A DNA stretch of 64,000 nt from Caballeronia udeis (GTDB lineage: Bacteria; Pseudomonadota; Gammaproteobacteria; Burkholderiales; Burkholderiaceae). The stretch is taken from NCBI RefSeq assembly GCF_001544555.2, contig NZ_FCOK02000027.1, positions 1-64,000 of the forward strand, written 5' to 3'. A program made the translations under genes and the position numbers. Numbering within the stretch: position 1 is the first letter of the stretch; every line of letters starts with the position of its first letter. The notes under the pieces were generated by a model. It worked only from the letters and a program-made list of their open reading frames with translations, did no database searches and was not told the origin of the DNA. Below, in pieces: positions 8,172 to 17,523 of the stretch.

Positions 8172-8212
8172 AAAGCGCGAGCCCGGCTATCCGCCGGGTC
8201 TCGCGCTTTTTT
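8172..8212 (+). terminator. Rho-independent terminator
   Basis: AAAGCGCGAG-CCCGG pairs with CCGGG-(T)CTCGCGCTTT around a short loop, followed by six T. It ends the lipoprotein transcript, and the reverse reading may also serve the converging hrpA. Confidence 0.88.
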
Positions 8213-8252
8213 GCGTGCCCGCTTTTTTGCGTGCCCGCTTTTTTACGTGCCC
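8205..8252. repeat. Three tandem copies of a 16-bp T-tract unit
   Basis: GCTTTTTTGCGTGCCC at 8205-8220, again at 8221-8236, and once more with a single change at 8237-8252; a degenerate fourth partial copy runs to about 8265. The first copy contains the T-tract of the terminator. Confidence 0.9.
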
Positions 8253-8266
8253 GCTGTTCACGTGCC

Positions 8267-11200
8267 TTATCGTTGCATCGATTCCCACACTTTGTACAAG
8301 CGCTTGACCGATATCGGCATCGGCGTACGCAGTTCCTGCGCAAATAGCGAGACGCGCAATTCCTCCAGCAACCACCTGTATTCGCTCAATCGCGCATCCG
8401 CCACCCCGCCGCGTTGCGCAATCGCCCGCTGATAGTTTTGCAGCAACGGCGCACTCTCCGCCGACAACCGCGCGTCCCGCACAGCATCCGCCTTCAACTT
8501 GTCGATTCGCAGCGCCATCGCGTTCAGATAACGTGGGAAGTGAGACAACTGCGTGTATGGCGTATCGATAATAAAACGCTTGCCAATCAGCCCGTTCAGT
8601 TGCGCGGTCATATCCGCGTACGGTGCGCCAAACGATTTAGCCTGCGCCAATTTCTTTGACACCATCGCGTATTCCGCCAGAACCTGCCCGGCCAGCCGTG
8701 CAATTTCTTGTGCAAGCAGCGTCAACCGGCTCTTGCCCTGATCGCGACGCGCGTAGAAATCCGTATCGTTATCGGGAAGCGGATCTTGCAGACACGCGCG
8801 ATCCAATGCCGTTTCTATAATCTGGCTGCCCAACTCCTCCTGCGTACCCAGCGCCATGTATTGCAGCGACATCTCCCGCAATCCACTCAAATTGCGCTCG
8901 AGATACCGGATCGGCTCACGCAACTGCAATGCAAACAGCCGACGCAAACCGGCCCGATGAATCCGTGCCGCTTCTTCCGGCGAATCGAATACTTCAACGT
9001 CGCAATGCGTTCCCCGATCGATCAACGCCGGATAGCCGAACAGCGTCTGACCGCGCCGCCGGATTTCAAGCAATTCGGGCAACTTCCCGAAATCCCATGT
9101 GGTGAGGTTTTCGTAGAGCGCCGTACTCGAAGAGTCGGATGCCGATGCGTTTCGCGTCACTGGCGCCGCCGCGTCATTGCCGATATCCAATGTCGCGCCC
9201 GCAGCGAGCTTCTGGAAATGCTGCTGTGCCTGACCGCCCAGTTCAGTCCGCAACTGGGCAAGGTTACGGCCCATCGCGAGTTGCCTGCCGTGTTCGTCGA
9301 TGACCTTGAAGTTCATGAACAGATGCGCCGGCAGCGTTTCAAGCTTGAAGTCCGATTGTTTCATCGCGATCTGCGTCTGCTCGCGAATGTCGACAATCAG
9401 CGCTTCGAGCAAACCGCCCGCGCCGAACGGCTTGCCGCTGTGCCGCTCGACCACACCCGCGGAAAACTCGGGCAGCGGCACAAGATGCCGCCGCAATTTC
9501 TGCGGCAACGACTTCAGCAACAACTGAATCTTCTCCTTCAGCATGCCGCGAACCAACCATTCCGAACGACGGGCATCGACTTGATTCAGGCCGAATAGCG
9601 GGACGGCCAGCGTCACGCCATCGCGAGGAGAACCCGGCTCGAAATGATAGGTGAGCGTCATTTCGATGCCGGCCATCGTCATCCGTTTCGGGAACAGATC
9701 AGTCGTGATGCCGGCGGCTTCGTGACGCATCAGGTCATCGCGTGACAGGAACAACCGGCGCGACGCGCCCTCCTTCTTTTCCTCATCGCGATACCAGCGT
9801 TCGAATGCCGCGCCCGAATAGATACCCTTCGGCACTAGCGAATCGTAGAAACCAAAGATCAATTCGTCGTCAACGAGCACATCCTGCCTGCGCGACTTGT
9901 GCTCCAGCTGTTCGATATCCGCGAGCAGCTTGCGATTGTGCGCAAAAAATGGCAGTTTGGTCTCGAACTCGCCGTCCACCAGCGCGCCGCGAATAAACAA
10001 CTCACGCGCCCGCTCCGGGTCTTGTTTACCAAAACTCACGCGCCGGCGAGCGTAGACAGTCAGGCCATGCAGCGTTGCGCGTTCGAACGCTGCGACTTGC
10101 GCGCTTTTCTTTTCCCAATGCGGTTCGGAAATCGATTTACGCAGCAAATGCGCGCCAACTTGCTCAAGCCATTCAGGCTCGATTTTCGCGATACAGCGTG
10201 CGTAAAGCCGACTCGTTTCCACGAGTTCACCCGCTACGACCCAGCGCCCCGCCTTCTTCAGCAGAGCCGAACCCGGCCACAGATAGAACTTGATACCGCG
10301 CGCGCCGAGGTAGTACGGCTCGTCATCGGCCTTGAGGCCCACGTTGCCGAGCAGACCGGTCAGCAACGCGAGATGAATCTGCTCAAACGTCGCCTCGGAT
10401 TCGTTCAGACGCCAGCCGTGTTCGCGCACGACGGTCAGCAATTGCGAATGCACATCGCGCCATTCACGCAGACGCACGTGATTCAAAAAGTTCGCGCGGC
10501 ACGCATCGGTGAGCTGCTTGTTCGACTTTTTGTGCGCGATCGCATCCTCGAACCACGCCCAGATTTTCGTCCACTGCAGGAACTCGGAACGCTCATCGGC
10601 GAATTTCTTGTGCGCCAGATCCGCTTGTTCCTGCGCCTCGATCGGACGGTCGCGCGGGTCCTGAACGGACAACGCGCTGGCAATGATCAACACTTCACGC
10701 AGCGACTGATGATTGCGCGCGGCAAGAATCATCCGGCCAACGCGCGGATCGAGCGGCAAACGCGCCAGTTCGCGGCCGAGGGGCGTGAGCGCGTTGTCGT
10801 CATCGACTGCGCCGAGTTCGTTCAGCAGTTGATAACCGTCGGCGATCGCACGACCCGGCGGCGGTTCGAGAAACGGAAATGTTTCGATGGCCGTCAGGTG
10901 CAGCGACTTCATGCGCAAGATCACCGCGGCCAGCGATGACCGCAGGATTTCCGGATCGGTGAAGCGCACGCGAAGGTTGTAATCGTCTTCTTCGTAGAGA
11001 CGAATGCACACACCGTCGGCCACGCGCCCGCAACGGCCCGCGCGCTGGTTCGCCGAGCTTTGCGAGATCGGTTCGATCTGCAACTGCTCCACTTTGTTGC
11101 GATACGAATAACGTTTCACGCGCGCCAGGCCGGTATCGACGACATAGCGGATCCCCGGGACCGTCAGGGAGGTTTCCGCGACGTTCGTCGACAGCACGAT

Positions 11201-13525
11201 GCGCCGTGCGTTCGACGTCTTGAACACGCGTTCCTGCTCGGCCGCGGAAAGACGTGCGAACAGCGGCAGGATTTCCGTGTGCGGCGGATGGTGTTTGCGC
11301 AACGCTTCGGCGGCGTCGCGGATTTCGCGCTCGCCGGGGAGAAACACGAGGACATCGCCGGGGCCTTCGCGGCAGAGTTCATCGACGGCGTCAACAATCG
11401 CTTCCATCAGATCGCGATCGTTTTCACGTTGGCTTTTCGGACGCTCCGGACGATCTTTTTGCTGCGTGCCGGGCGTGGTGCCCTGCGCGGCTTTTACAGC
11501 CGGGCTGTCTTCCTCGACCGGGCGATAACGCACCTCGACCGGATATAGCCGCCCACTCACCTCAATCACCGGCGCAGGTTTTTCGTCGCTGCCGAAATGA
11601 CGGGCGAACCGATCGGCATCGATCGTCGCCGATGTCACGATCACCTTCAAATCCGGACGTCGAGGCAGGATTTCGCGCAGATAGCCAAGCAGGAAGTCGA
11701 TGTTCAGGCTGCGCTCATGCGCTTCATCGATGATGATCGTGTCGTAGGCCGCGAGCAGCGGATCGGTCTGCGTTTCCGCCAGCAAAATCCCGTCGGTCAT
11801 CAGCTTCACTGACGCGCCGGGCGACAGGTTGTCGGTAAAACGCACCTTGTAGCCGACCACCTCCCCGAACGGCGTACCGAGTTCTTCAGCGATCCGCCGT
11901 CCTGTCGCCGATGCCGCGATGCGGCGCGGCTGCGTATGGCCGATCAGCCCCGAACCGCCCGCGCCAAGGCCCCGGCCGAGGGCCAGACAGATCTTGGGCA
12001 ACTGCGTTGTTTTTCCGGAGCCCGTTTCGCCGCTGACGATCACGACCTGGTTTGCCTGGATCGCGGCAGCGATTTCATCGCGTCGAGCGGAGACTGGCAG
12101 CGTTTCCGGGAAATGGATCGGCGGAATGGGATTTGGCTCGACCACTCGGCGCGGGCGCGGGGTGTCGCGACGCTGCGCGCTCGGAGCATCGGTTTGCGCG
12201 TTCGGGCGCTGTTGAGCGTTTTGGGACGCGCGCTCTCCCGCACGCTCTCCTTTAGGCGGCCGGGCCGCTCGATCCGGGGAGCCGGAAGCACCAGACTCGG
12301 CATCGTGCGGACTGCTCTGCGCGCCCTGCTCGGCGCTCAACTTGGCTAGCTCGGATTTTCGCGCTGAAGGTTGTTCCACCGATGCTTCGGACCCCGCTGC
12401 CATGAGCGGCTTAAGCGAAGGCCCTGCGTCCCGCAGCGGCTCGGACACCGTTCCGGGCCGCTGCGCGTCGTCGCGACGACGTGGGCCGCGTTCCGAAACA
12501 ATCGCAACGTTGACAGCCGGCCGGTTCCGGGACGACTGCGGGTCCGATCCGGTCGCCGCCGCTTGCATGTTGTCACGCGGCCCTGCAGGAAGGTGACCAG
12601 CTTTCGCGCTGTGCTCGTGACGTTGCGGGCGCGCATTGGCAGTGACCGGCTCAGGTTGCTGGGCATTGCGCGCTGATTCGCGACCAGCCGCAGGTTTCTC
12701 CACCCCGCCCGGACGCCCTTGCGGGCGAGCATCGTGAGCCGTGTGTTTTACGTCCGGCACCCGTTTCTGAGCACGCGCGACTTTCCCGTCCTGCCCCCGG
12801 TGTTCTTGCGCACGATGACCGGTTGCCGGCTGCCCGGCAGTGCCGCGCTCATTGATACGAGATTCCGGTTCACGCCGCCCCTCTTTGGCCGGTGCCGGAC
12901 GCTGCTGTGCAACCCGCTGTTGCGCGAAAGCGTCAGCGGCCGGATGAACATGGTGAACCTGGGGCGTGGGCGGATTGGTTACCGGAGGGTTACTGCCGGC
13001 CCGCTTCGTCGCCGATAGATCACCCTGGTTCGAAACACGTGCATTCGCGCCCTGGTCACGGCGATCACCAGCATTCGATGAAACGCTGGGACCCACGTCC
13101 TTTTCAGACAATAAAGTCGATAACAAGGCCAGACCACCGCGCTCGTCTTTTCGCCGCGCGGGCTCCCGGGAAAACGGAGCCGCGCTCGAAGACCCTTTCG
13201 GCTGATCGCGGGAAAGCACAGGCGAACCCGCCACGCTTTTCTGAACATTTTTCTTCGCGGTCTGCGGGGCAGTCGAGCTCGTGCCCGCACCACCCGCCGC
13301 CGCTTTGGAAGCACCGGCAGCAGAACCGCCCGATGCCCCCGCGAAGCGCCGCGCAGCCGCTTCCTTCTTGCGGTTGACGGCACTCCCCGCGTCGTCATCG
13401 GCCTCATTTTCCCCATCGCTTTCGCGTGCGGCGGCATCGCGCAGCAGCGCTTCACGCAGCTTTTTCAACTGCTCCTGGGGGTCAAGCTTGTCCGCATCGG
13501 CGGCACGTTTGGAAACATTCGGCAT
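8267..13525 (-). CDS. hrpA: ATP-dependent RNA helicase HrpA with a long disordered N-terminus
   Basis: 1752 residues. HrpA is a DEAH-box RNA helicase; E. coli HrpA has about 1300 residues and acts on RNA and stalled translation complexes. The helicase core begins near residue 470 (IPPIHFPETLPVSARRDEI), with Walker A GETGSGKT at about 499, DEAH at about 599, SAT, and QRAGRCGR of motif VI, then the long C-terminal region of HrpA (DUF3418). Residues about 35-465 are low-complexity and rich in Arg, Ala, Gln, Pro and Gly, unlike any folded domain. The start at 13525 has no Shine-Dalgarno and lies 2 nt after the predicted transcription start. It is divergent from argA. Confidence 0.95.
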   Translation of the reverse strand: MPNVSKRAADADKLDPQEQLKKLREALLRDAAARESDGENEADDDAGSAVNRKKEAAARRFAGASGGSAAGASKAAAGGAGTSSTAPQTAKKNVQKSVAGSPVLSRDQPKGSSSAAPFSREPARRKDERGGLALLSTLLSEKDVGPSVSSNAGDRRDQGANARVSNQGDLSATKRAGSNPPVTNPPTPQVHHVHPAADAFAQQRVAQQRPAPAKEGRREPESRINERGTAGQPATGHRAQEHRGQDGKVARAQKRVPDVKHTAHDARPQGRPGGVEKPAAGRESARNAQQPEPVTANARPQRHEHSAKAGHLPAGPRDNMQAAATGSDPQSSRNRPAVNVAIVSERGPRRRDDAQRPGTVSEPLRDAGPSLKPLMAAGSEASVEQPSARKSELAKLSAEQGAQSSPHDAESGASGSPDRAARPPKGERAGERASQNAQQRPNAQTDAPSAQRRDTPRPRRVVEPNPIPPIHFPETLPVSARRDEIAAAIQANQVVIVSGETGSGKTTQLPKICLALGRGLGAGGSGLIGHTQPRRIAASATGRRIAEELGTPFGEVVGYKVRFTDNLSPGASVKLMTDGILLAETQTDPLLAAYDTIIIDEAHERSLNIDFLLGYLREILPRRPDLKVIVTSATIDADRFARHFGSDEKPAPVIEVSGRLYPVEVRYRPVEEDSPAVKAAQGTTPGTQQKDRPERPKSQRENDRDLMEAIVDAVDELCREGPGDVLVFLPGEREIRDAAEALRKHHPPHTEILPLFARLSAAEQERVFKTSNARRIVLSTNVAETSLTVPGIRYVVDTGLARVKRYSYRNKVEQLQIEPISQSSANQRAGRCGRVADGVCIRLYEEDDYNLRVRFTDPEILRSSLAAVILRMKSLHLTAIETFPFLEPPPGRAIADGYQLLNELGAVDDDNALTPLGRELARLPLDPRVGRMILAARNHQSLREVLIIASALSVQDPRDRPIEAQEQADLAHKKFADERSEFLQWTKIWAWFEDAIAHKKSNKQLTDACRANFLNHVRLREWRDVHSQLLTVVREHGWRLNESEATFEQIHLALLTGLLGNVGLKADDEPYYLGARGIKFYLWPGSALLKKAGRWVVAGELVETSRLYARCIAKIEPEWLEQVGAHLLRKSISEPHWEKKSAQVAAFERATLHGLTVYARRRVSFGKQDPERARELFIRGALVDGEFETKLPFFAHNRKLLADIEQLEHKSRRQDVLVDDELIFGFYDSLVPKGIYSGAAFERWYRDEEKKEGASRRLFLSRDDLMRHEAAGITTDLFPKRMTMAGIEMTLTYHFEPGSPRDGVTLAVPLFGLNQVDARRSEWLVRGMLKEKIQLLLKSLPQKLRRHLVPLPEFSAGVVERHSGKPFGAGGLLEALIVDIREQTQIAMKQSDFKLETLPAHLFMNFKVIDEHGRQLAMGRNLAQLRTELGGQAQQHFQKLAAGATLDIGNDAAAPVTRNASASDSSSTALYENLTTWDFGKLPELLEIRRRGQTLFGYPALIDRGTHCDVEVFDSPEEAARIHRAGLRRLFALQLREPIRYLERNLSGLREMSLQYMALGTQEELGSQIIETALDRACLQDPLPDNDTDFYARRDQGKSRLTLLAQEIARLAGQVLAEYAMVSKKLAQAKSFGAPYADMTAQLNGLIGKRFIIDTPYTQLSHFPRYLNAMALRIDKLKADAVRDARLSAESAPLLQNYQRAIAQRGGVADARLSEYRWLLEELRVSLFAQELRTPMPISVKRLYKVWESMQR

Positions 13526-13533
13526 AGCACGGC

Positions 13534-13541
13534 ATTATAAT
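13534..13541. promoter_or_regulatory. Shared palindromic -10 element for argA and hrpA
   Basis: ATTATAAT is its own reverse complement, so TATAAT reads in both directions inside the 22-bp gap. On the plus strand its last T is 7 nt before the A of the argA ATG at 13548. On the minus strand the expected start (13527) is 2 nt before the hrpA ATG. A weak -35-like GAAACA lies at 13512-13517 for argA; none is clear for hrpA. Confidence 0.6.
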
Positions 13542-13547
13542 CCCGGC

Positions 13548-14918
13548 ATGAATTCTCAAACCGACCTCCCCGCCGCGCCTCCGCCGGTTACGACCGAGCC
13601 CGAAGCGCCTGATGACCATGGCCAGTTCGTGGAATGGATGCGTTCCGTCGCACCCTATATTCACGCGTTCCGAAACAAGACCTTCGTGGTCGCGTTCGGC
13701 GGCGAACTGGTGCAGGAAGGACGCCTGAACGCCCTCGTTCAGGACGTCGGACTGCTCCATGCCATGGGTATCCACGTTGTGCTTGTGCACGGCTCGCGAC
13801 CCCAGGTGGAAGAACAGTTGAACCTGCACGGCGTGGAATCGGAGTTTTCGCACGGCTTACGTATCACCGACGCCCGCGCGCTCGAATCCGCGAAAGAGGC
13901 GGCAGGCGAAGTGCGACTCGACATCGAAGCGGCGATCAGCCAGGGGCTGCCGAACACGCCGATGGCGCATGCGCACATCAGCGTGGTATCGGGCAATTTT
14001 GTGACCGCGCGGCCGGTCGGCATTCTGGATGGCGTCGATTTCCAGCATACCGGCGTGGTACGCAAGATCGACGGCGATTCCATTCGCCACTCGCTCACCA
14101 GCAGCAAACTCGTGCTGCTCTCGCCGCTCGGTTTTTCGCCGACGGGCGAGGCGTTCAATTTGTCGATGGAAGATGTGGCGTCGGCAGCGGCAATTGCACT
14201 GCGCGCTGACAAGATCATTTTCCTGACCGAAACCCCGGGTCTCCTCGATGAAGAGGGCGAGCTGGTGCGTGAAATGTCGCTGGACGACGCTTACCGGCTG
14301 CACGAAAGCGGCGAACTGCAAGGCGACGCGGCGTTTTACCTGAAGCACACCATTCGCGCCTGCCGCGGTGGCGTGGCGCGGGCGCACATCATTCCTTACG
14401 CGCTCGACGGCAGCATCCTGCTCGAACTCTTCCTGCATGACGGCGTGGGCACGATGATCTCGTACGAGAATCTCGAAAGCCTGCGCGAAGCCACGCCGGA
14501 TGACGTCGGCGGGATTTTGACGCTGATCGAGCCGCTGGAAATGGACGGCACGCTCGTGCGGCGCGGCCGTCACCAGATAGAACGCGATATCGACCATTTC
14601 TCGGTGATCGAGCACGATGGCGTGCTGTTCGGCTGCGTGGCGCTGTATCCGTACACGCAGGAACGCATCGGCGAAATGGCCTGCCTGACGGTCTCGCCCG
14701 AAGCGCAAGGTTCCGGCGACGGCGAACGCCTGCTCAAGCGTGTCGAACAACGGGCGCGCGCTCGTGGCCTCACGCATATCTTCGTGCTGACCACGCGCAC
14801 CGAACACTGGTTTCTCAAACGCGGATTCGTGAAGGTGACGGTCGACGATCTGCCTGAAGACCGCCGCCGGCTCTACAACTGGCAACGTAAATCGCTTGTA
14901 CTGATGAAGCAGCTCTAA
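13548..14918 (+). CDS. argA: N-acetylglutamate synthase
   Basis: 456 residues with the classical ArgA architecture: an amino acid kinase-like domain (about 30-290, with VVAFGGELV, VLVHGSRPQVEEQL and LSPLGFSPTGE) joined to a GNAT acetyltransferase domain (about 305-450, with the acetyl-CoA loop SPEAQGSGDGERLL). It makes N-acetylglutamate from acetyl-CoA and glutamate, the first step of arginine synthesis, and is normally inhibited by arginine through the kinase-like domain. The ATG at 13548 was chosen because homologous sequence begins shortly after it; the frame is open upstream only as antisense of hrpA. No Shine-Dalgarno is present and the mRNA may be leaderless. yggX lies 91 nt downstream. 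Confidence 0.95.
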   Translation: MNSQTDLPAAPPPVTTEPEAPDDHGQFVEWMRSVAPYIHAFRNKTFVVAFGGELVQEGRLNALVQDVGLLHAMGIHVVLVHGSRPQVEEQLNLHGVESEFSHGLRITDARALESAKEAAGEVRLDIEAAISQGLPNTPMAHAHISVVSGNFVTARPVGILDGVDFQHTGVVRKIDGDSIRHSLTSSKLVLLSPLGFSPTGEAFNLSMEDVASAAAIALRADKIIFLTETPGLLDEEGELVREMSLDDAYRLHESGELQGDAAFYLKHTIRACRGGVARAHIIPYALDGSILLELFLHDGVGTMISYENLESLREATPDDVGGILTLIEPLEMDGTLVRRGRHQIERDIDHFSVIEHDGVLFGCVALYPYTQERIGEMACLTVSPEAQGSGDGERLLKRVEQRARARGLTHIFVLTTRTEHWFLKRGFVKVTVDDLPEDRRRLYNWQRKSLVLMKQL

Positions 14919-15009
14919 CTTATTTCGAGACGTGTTCGTCCGGTCGCAGGCGCACTCATGCGCGGCCCGATGCGAGGCGTCCAGCTACCCCGCTACAGGA
15001 GAAATACAG

Positions 15010-15285
15010 ATGGCCCGAATGGTTCAATGCGCGAAACTCGGCAAGGAAGCCGAAGGACTCGACTTTCCGCCCCTGCCGGGCGAACTCGGCAAGCGGATCT
15101 ATGAAACGATCTCGAAAGAAGCGTGGCAAGGCTGGCTCAAGCAGCAAACCATGCTGATCAACGAAAACCGCCTGAACATGGCTGATCCGCGCGCACGCCA
15201 GTACCTGCTCAAGCAAACGGAAAAGTACTTCTTTGGCGAAGGTGCCGACACCGCCCAAGGCTACGTACCGCCCACGCAAAGCTGA
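15010..15285 (+). CDS. yggX: Fe(2+)-trafficking / oxidative damage protection protein
   Basis: 91 residues, the standard length of YggX. The sequence starts MARMVQCAKLGKEAEGLDF and contains the conserved Cys7, PPLPGELGKRIYE, and INENRLNMADPRARQYL. YggX is a small cytoplasmic protein that helps protect Fe-S clusters and limits oxidative damage. AGGAGA lies about 8 nt before ATG 15010. It follows argA after 91 nt and probably shares its transcript, which ends at the terminator 15312-15344. Confidence 0.95.
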   Translation: MARMVQCAKLGKEAEGLDFPPLPGELGKRIYETISKEAWQGWLKQQTMLINENRLNMADPRARQYLLKQTEKYFFGEGADTAQGYVPPTQS

Positions 15286-15311
15286 TCCCGCGAGTCGTTT
15301 TCCGGCGATGA

Positions 15312-15344
15312 AAAGCCGGCCTTTCGAGGCCGGCTTTTTCTTTT
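15312..15344 (+). terminator. Rho-independent terminator after yggX
   Basis: AAAGCCGGCCT, TTCG tetraloop, AGGCCGGCTTT, then a T-rich tail. It is a near-perfect intrinsic terminator. Confidence 0.9.
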
Positions 15345-15918
15345 CGCATGACCGTTGCGACCCGGCAAGAGCGCCCTCCTGCGTGCCCCGGTTTGCGCAT
15401 CGTCTTGCATCGTGCTAACATCTGCGTCTTTCCAACTGCAATTCAAAGTCAATTTCTTAGCAATGACGCGCGTGAAGCATTCATTCAAGCGCTAATTCGA
15501 GATATCGGCGAGTGGTTGTGGAGGCTTCCGCGGGTCTGGATTTGCCCGTGGACAAGTTGCTCTCAAGCCTTCTCAATCCGTGACACAGCACGCAACCGGA
15601 CTGCAGCGCGTTTTCATGCACCTCTCGCGCCTCCGTTGCCCAATTTAGCTGCGTCCAGCCATCTATCCCCGTAGTACCCGTGCACGCAGTACCCGTGCTA
15701 CCCACGAAGTGCCATTTCGCGACATCGGCGCGAGGCCTCCGCATTGTCCATCGCACCGTTAGCGCATTTCCTCTGCGTTCGACGGGCGGGCCACCGCTTT
15801 CGGTGCACGCACTGAAACTCGCCTCGTCGCGAAACCGCACTTTCCCGGCAACGTGCGCTCATGCGCACGCCGAACCGTCCCTCGGGCGGCTCGGCAACAC
15901 ACCTGGAGCTTTTTCTTC
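15345..15918. other. Long intergenic region upstream of the ProP-like gene
   Basis: 574 bases without a supported gene; short open frames here have no recognisable product or ribosome binding site. A partial direct repeat (AGTACCCGTG) occurs twice near 15670-15690. The promoter of the transporter gene is presumably inside. Confidence 0.5.
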
Positions 15919-17385
15919 ATGGCAACACCGAACGACGGCCTCTGGCGACAACCGCAACCCGAAAAAGACCTGTCGCTCGACGACATCACCATCGTCGATA
16001 AATCGCTGCTCAAGCGCGCAGTCGGCGCCATGGCTATCGGCAACGCAATGGAATGGTTCGATTTCGGCGTCTACAGCTATATCGCGGTGACGCTCGGCAA
16101 GGTGTTCTTCCCGTCGGCCAATCCGGGGGCGCAACTGATCGCGACGTTCGGGACCTTCGCCGCGGCATTTCTCGTGCGTCCGCTCGGCGGCATGGTGTTC
16201 GGACCACTGGGAGATCGTATTGGCCGCAAGCGCGTGCTCGCGATGACCATGATCATGATGGCGATCGGCACGTTTTGTATCGGCTTGATTCCGGCGTATG
16301 GAAGCATCGGCATTTTTGCACCGATCCTGCTGCTCGTCGCGCGCCTCGTCCAGGGCTTTTCAACGGGCGGGGAGTATGGCGGCGCGGCGACGTTCATCGC
16401 GGAATTCGCGACTGACAAGAAGCGCGGGTTCATGGGTAGTTTTCTTGAGTTCGGTACGCTCGTGGGCTATGTGCTGGGCGCAGGATGCGTTGCGGTGCTG
16501 ACCGCGACGATGTCCGAGCAATCGCTGCTCTCCTGGGGATGGCGCATTCCGTTCCTGATCGCGGGACCGATGGGGTTGATCGGCTTGTATATCCGGCTGA
16601 AGCTCGAAGAGACACCCGCATTCCAGCGCGAAGCCGACAAGCGTGAGAGCGAAGCGCACAACACGCCAAAAGAACAATTCCTCGACATGCTGGTCAAGCA
16701 GTGGAGGCCGATGCTGCAATGCGTCGGGCTGGTGCTGATCTTCAACGTGACCGATTACATGGCGCTGTCTTATCTGCCGAGTTATCTTAGCGCCACGCTG
16801 AAATTCAACGAAACGCACGGGCTCTTCATCGTCCTGATCGTGATGGTGCTGATGATGCCCATGACGCTTGGGGCCGGCCATCTGTCGGACAAGGTCGGAC
16901 GCAAGCCGGTGATGTTGTTTGGATGCGTCGGGTTGCTGCTGTTGTCGATACCCGCGTTGACGCTGATCCGCATGGGCACCGTGCTGCCAATCTTCGGCGG
17001 CATGCTGATTCTCGGCGTGTTGCTTTCATGTTTCACCGGCGCCATGCCGTCCGCGTTGCCCGCGCTCTTCCCCACCAAGATCCGCTATGGCGCGCTTGCG
17101 ATTGGCTTCAACGTCTCGGTTTCGCTGTTCGGCGGCACGACGCCGCTGGTGACGGCGTGGCTGGTTTCATCGACGGGCAATCTGATGATGCCGGCGTACT
17201 ACCTGATGGGGGCGTCGGTAATCGGGATTGTCTCGGTGCTCGCGCTTCATGAGACGGCCAGGAAACCGCTGAAGGGTTCGCCGCCGTGCGTGGGCTCGCG
17301 CTCGGAAGCGCATGCCGTGATGCGCGGTGTGCGGCAAGCAGCCGAAATGGATGACCGGATGCCGGAAGCGACCGCACGCGCGTAG
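15919..17385 (+). CDS. ProP-type MFS proton symporter (proline/betaine family)
   Basis: 488 residues, 12 membrane spans. MFS metabolite:H+ symporter signatures are present: GPLGDRIGRKRVL after TM2, RLVQGFSTGGEYGGAATFIAE in TM4, and a second SDKVGRKP. Long stretches resemble E. coli ProP (NVTDYMALSYLPSYLS, FTGAMPSALPALFPTKIRY, NLMMPAYYLMG), so an osmolyte such as betaine or proline is a likely substrate; shikimate or dicarboxylate transport in the same family cannot be excluded. The C-terminal tail after KPLKGSPP is short and lacks the long coiled-coil of osmosensing ProP. ATG 15919 is preceded by GGAG at 11 nt spacing. Confidence 0.82.
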   Translation: MATPNDGLWRQPQPEKDLSLDDITIVDKSLLKRAVGAMAIGNAMEWFDFGVYSYIAVTLGKVFFPSANPGAQLIATFGTFAAAFLVRPLGGMVFGPLGDRIGRKRVLAMTMIMMAIGTFCIGLIPAYGSIGIFAPILLLVARLVQGFSTGGEYGGAATFIAEFATDKKRGFMGSFLEFGTLVGYVLGAGCVAVLTATMSEQSLLSWGWRIPFLIAGPMGLIGLYIRLKLEETPAFQREADKRESEAHNTPKEQFLDMLVKQWRPMLQCVGLVLIFNVTDYMALSYLPSYLSATLKFNETHGLFIVLIVMVLMMPMTLGAGHLSDKVGRKPVMLFGCVGLLLLSIPALTLIRMGTVLPIFGGMLILGVLLSCFTGAMPSALPALFPTKIRYGALAIGFNVSVSLFGGTTPLVTAWLVSSTGNLMMPAYYLMGASVIGIVSVLALHETARKPLKGSPPCVGSRSEAHAVMRGVRQAAEMDDRMPEATARA

Positions 17386-17448
17386 CGCCGGGCCAAGGTG
17401 ATCGACAGTCTCTGATTCGTTCAGTCAACAGCGAAAACAGAGCAAAGC

Positions 17449-17486
17449 AAAGAGACCGTTCCACGTGACGTGGAACGGTCTCTTTG
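17449..17486. terminator. Bidirectional terminator between converging genes
   Basis: A 16-bp perfect stem (AAGAGACCGTTCCACG, loop TGA, complementary arm) lies between the ProP-like gene and the YfcE-like gene. T-runs are short on both sides. Confidence 0.7.
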
Positions 17487-17523
17487 CCTTTCGGTCGCAG
17501 CCACGCGACCGCTGACGCTGCTT

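Noticed and set aside
15481..15840. A 119-codon minus-strand frame in the gap before the ProP-like gene
   Set aside because: Composition unlike a folded protein and no start signal; treated as non-coding.
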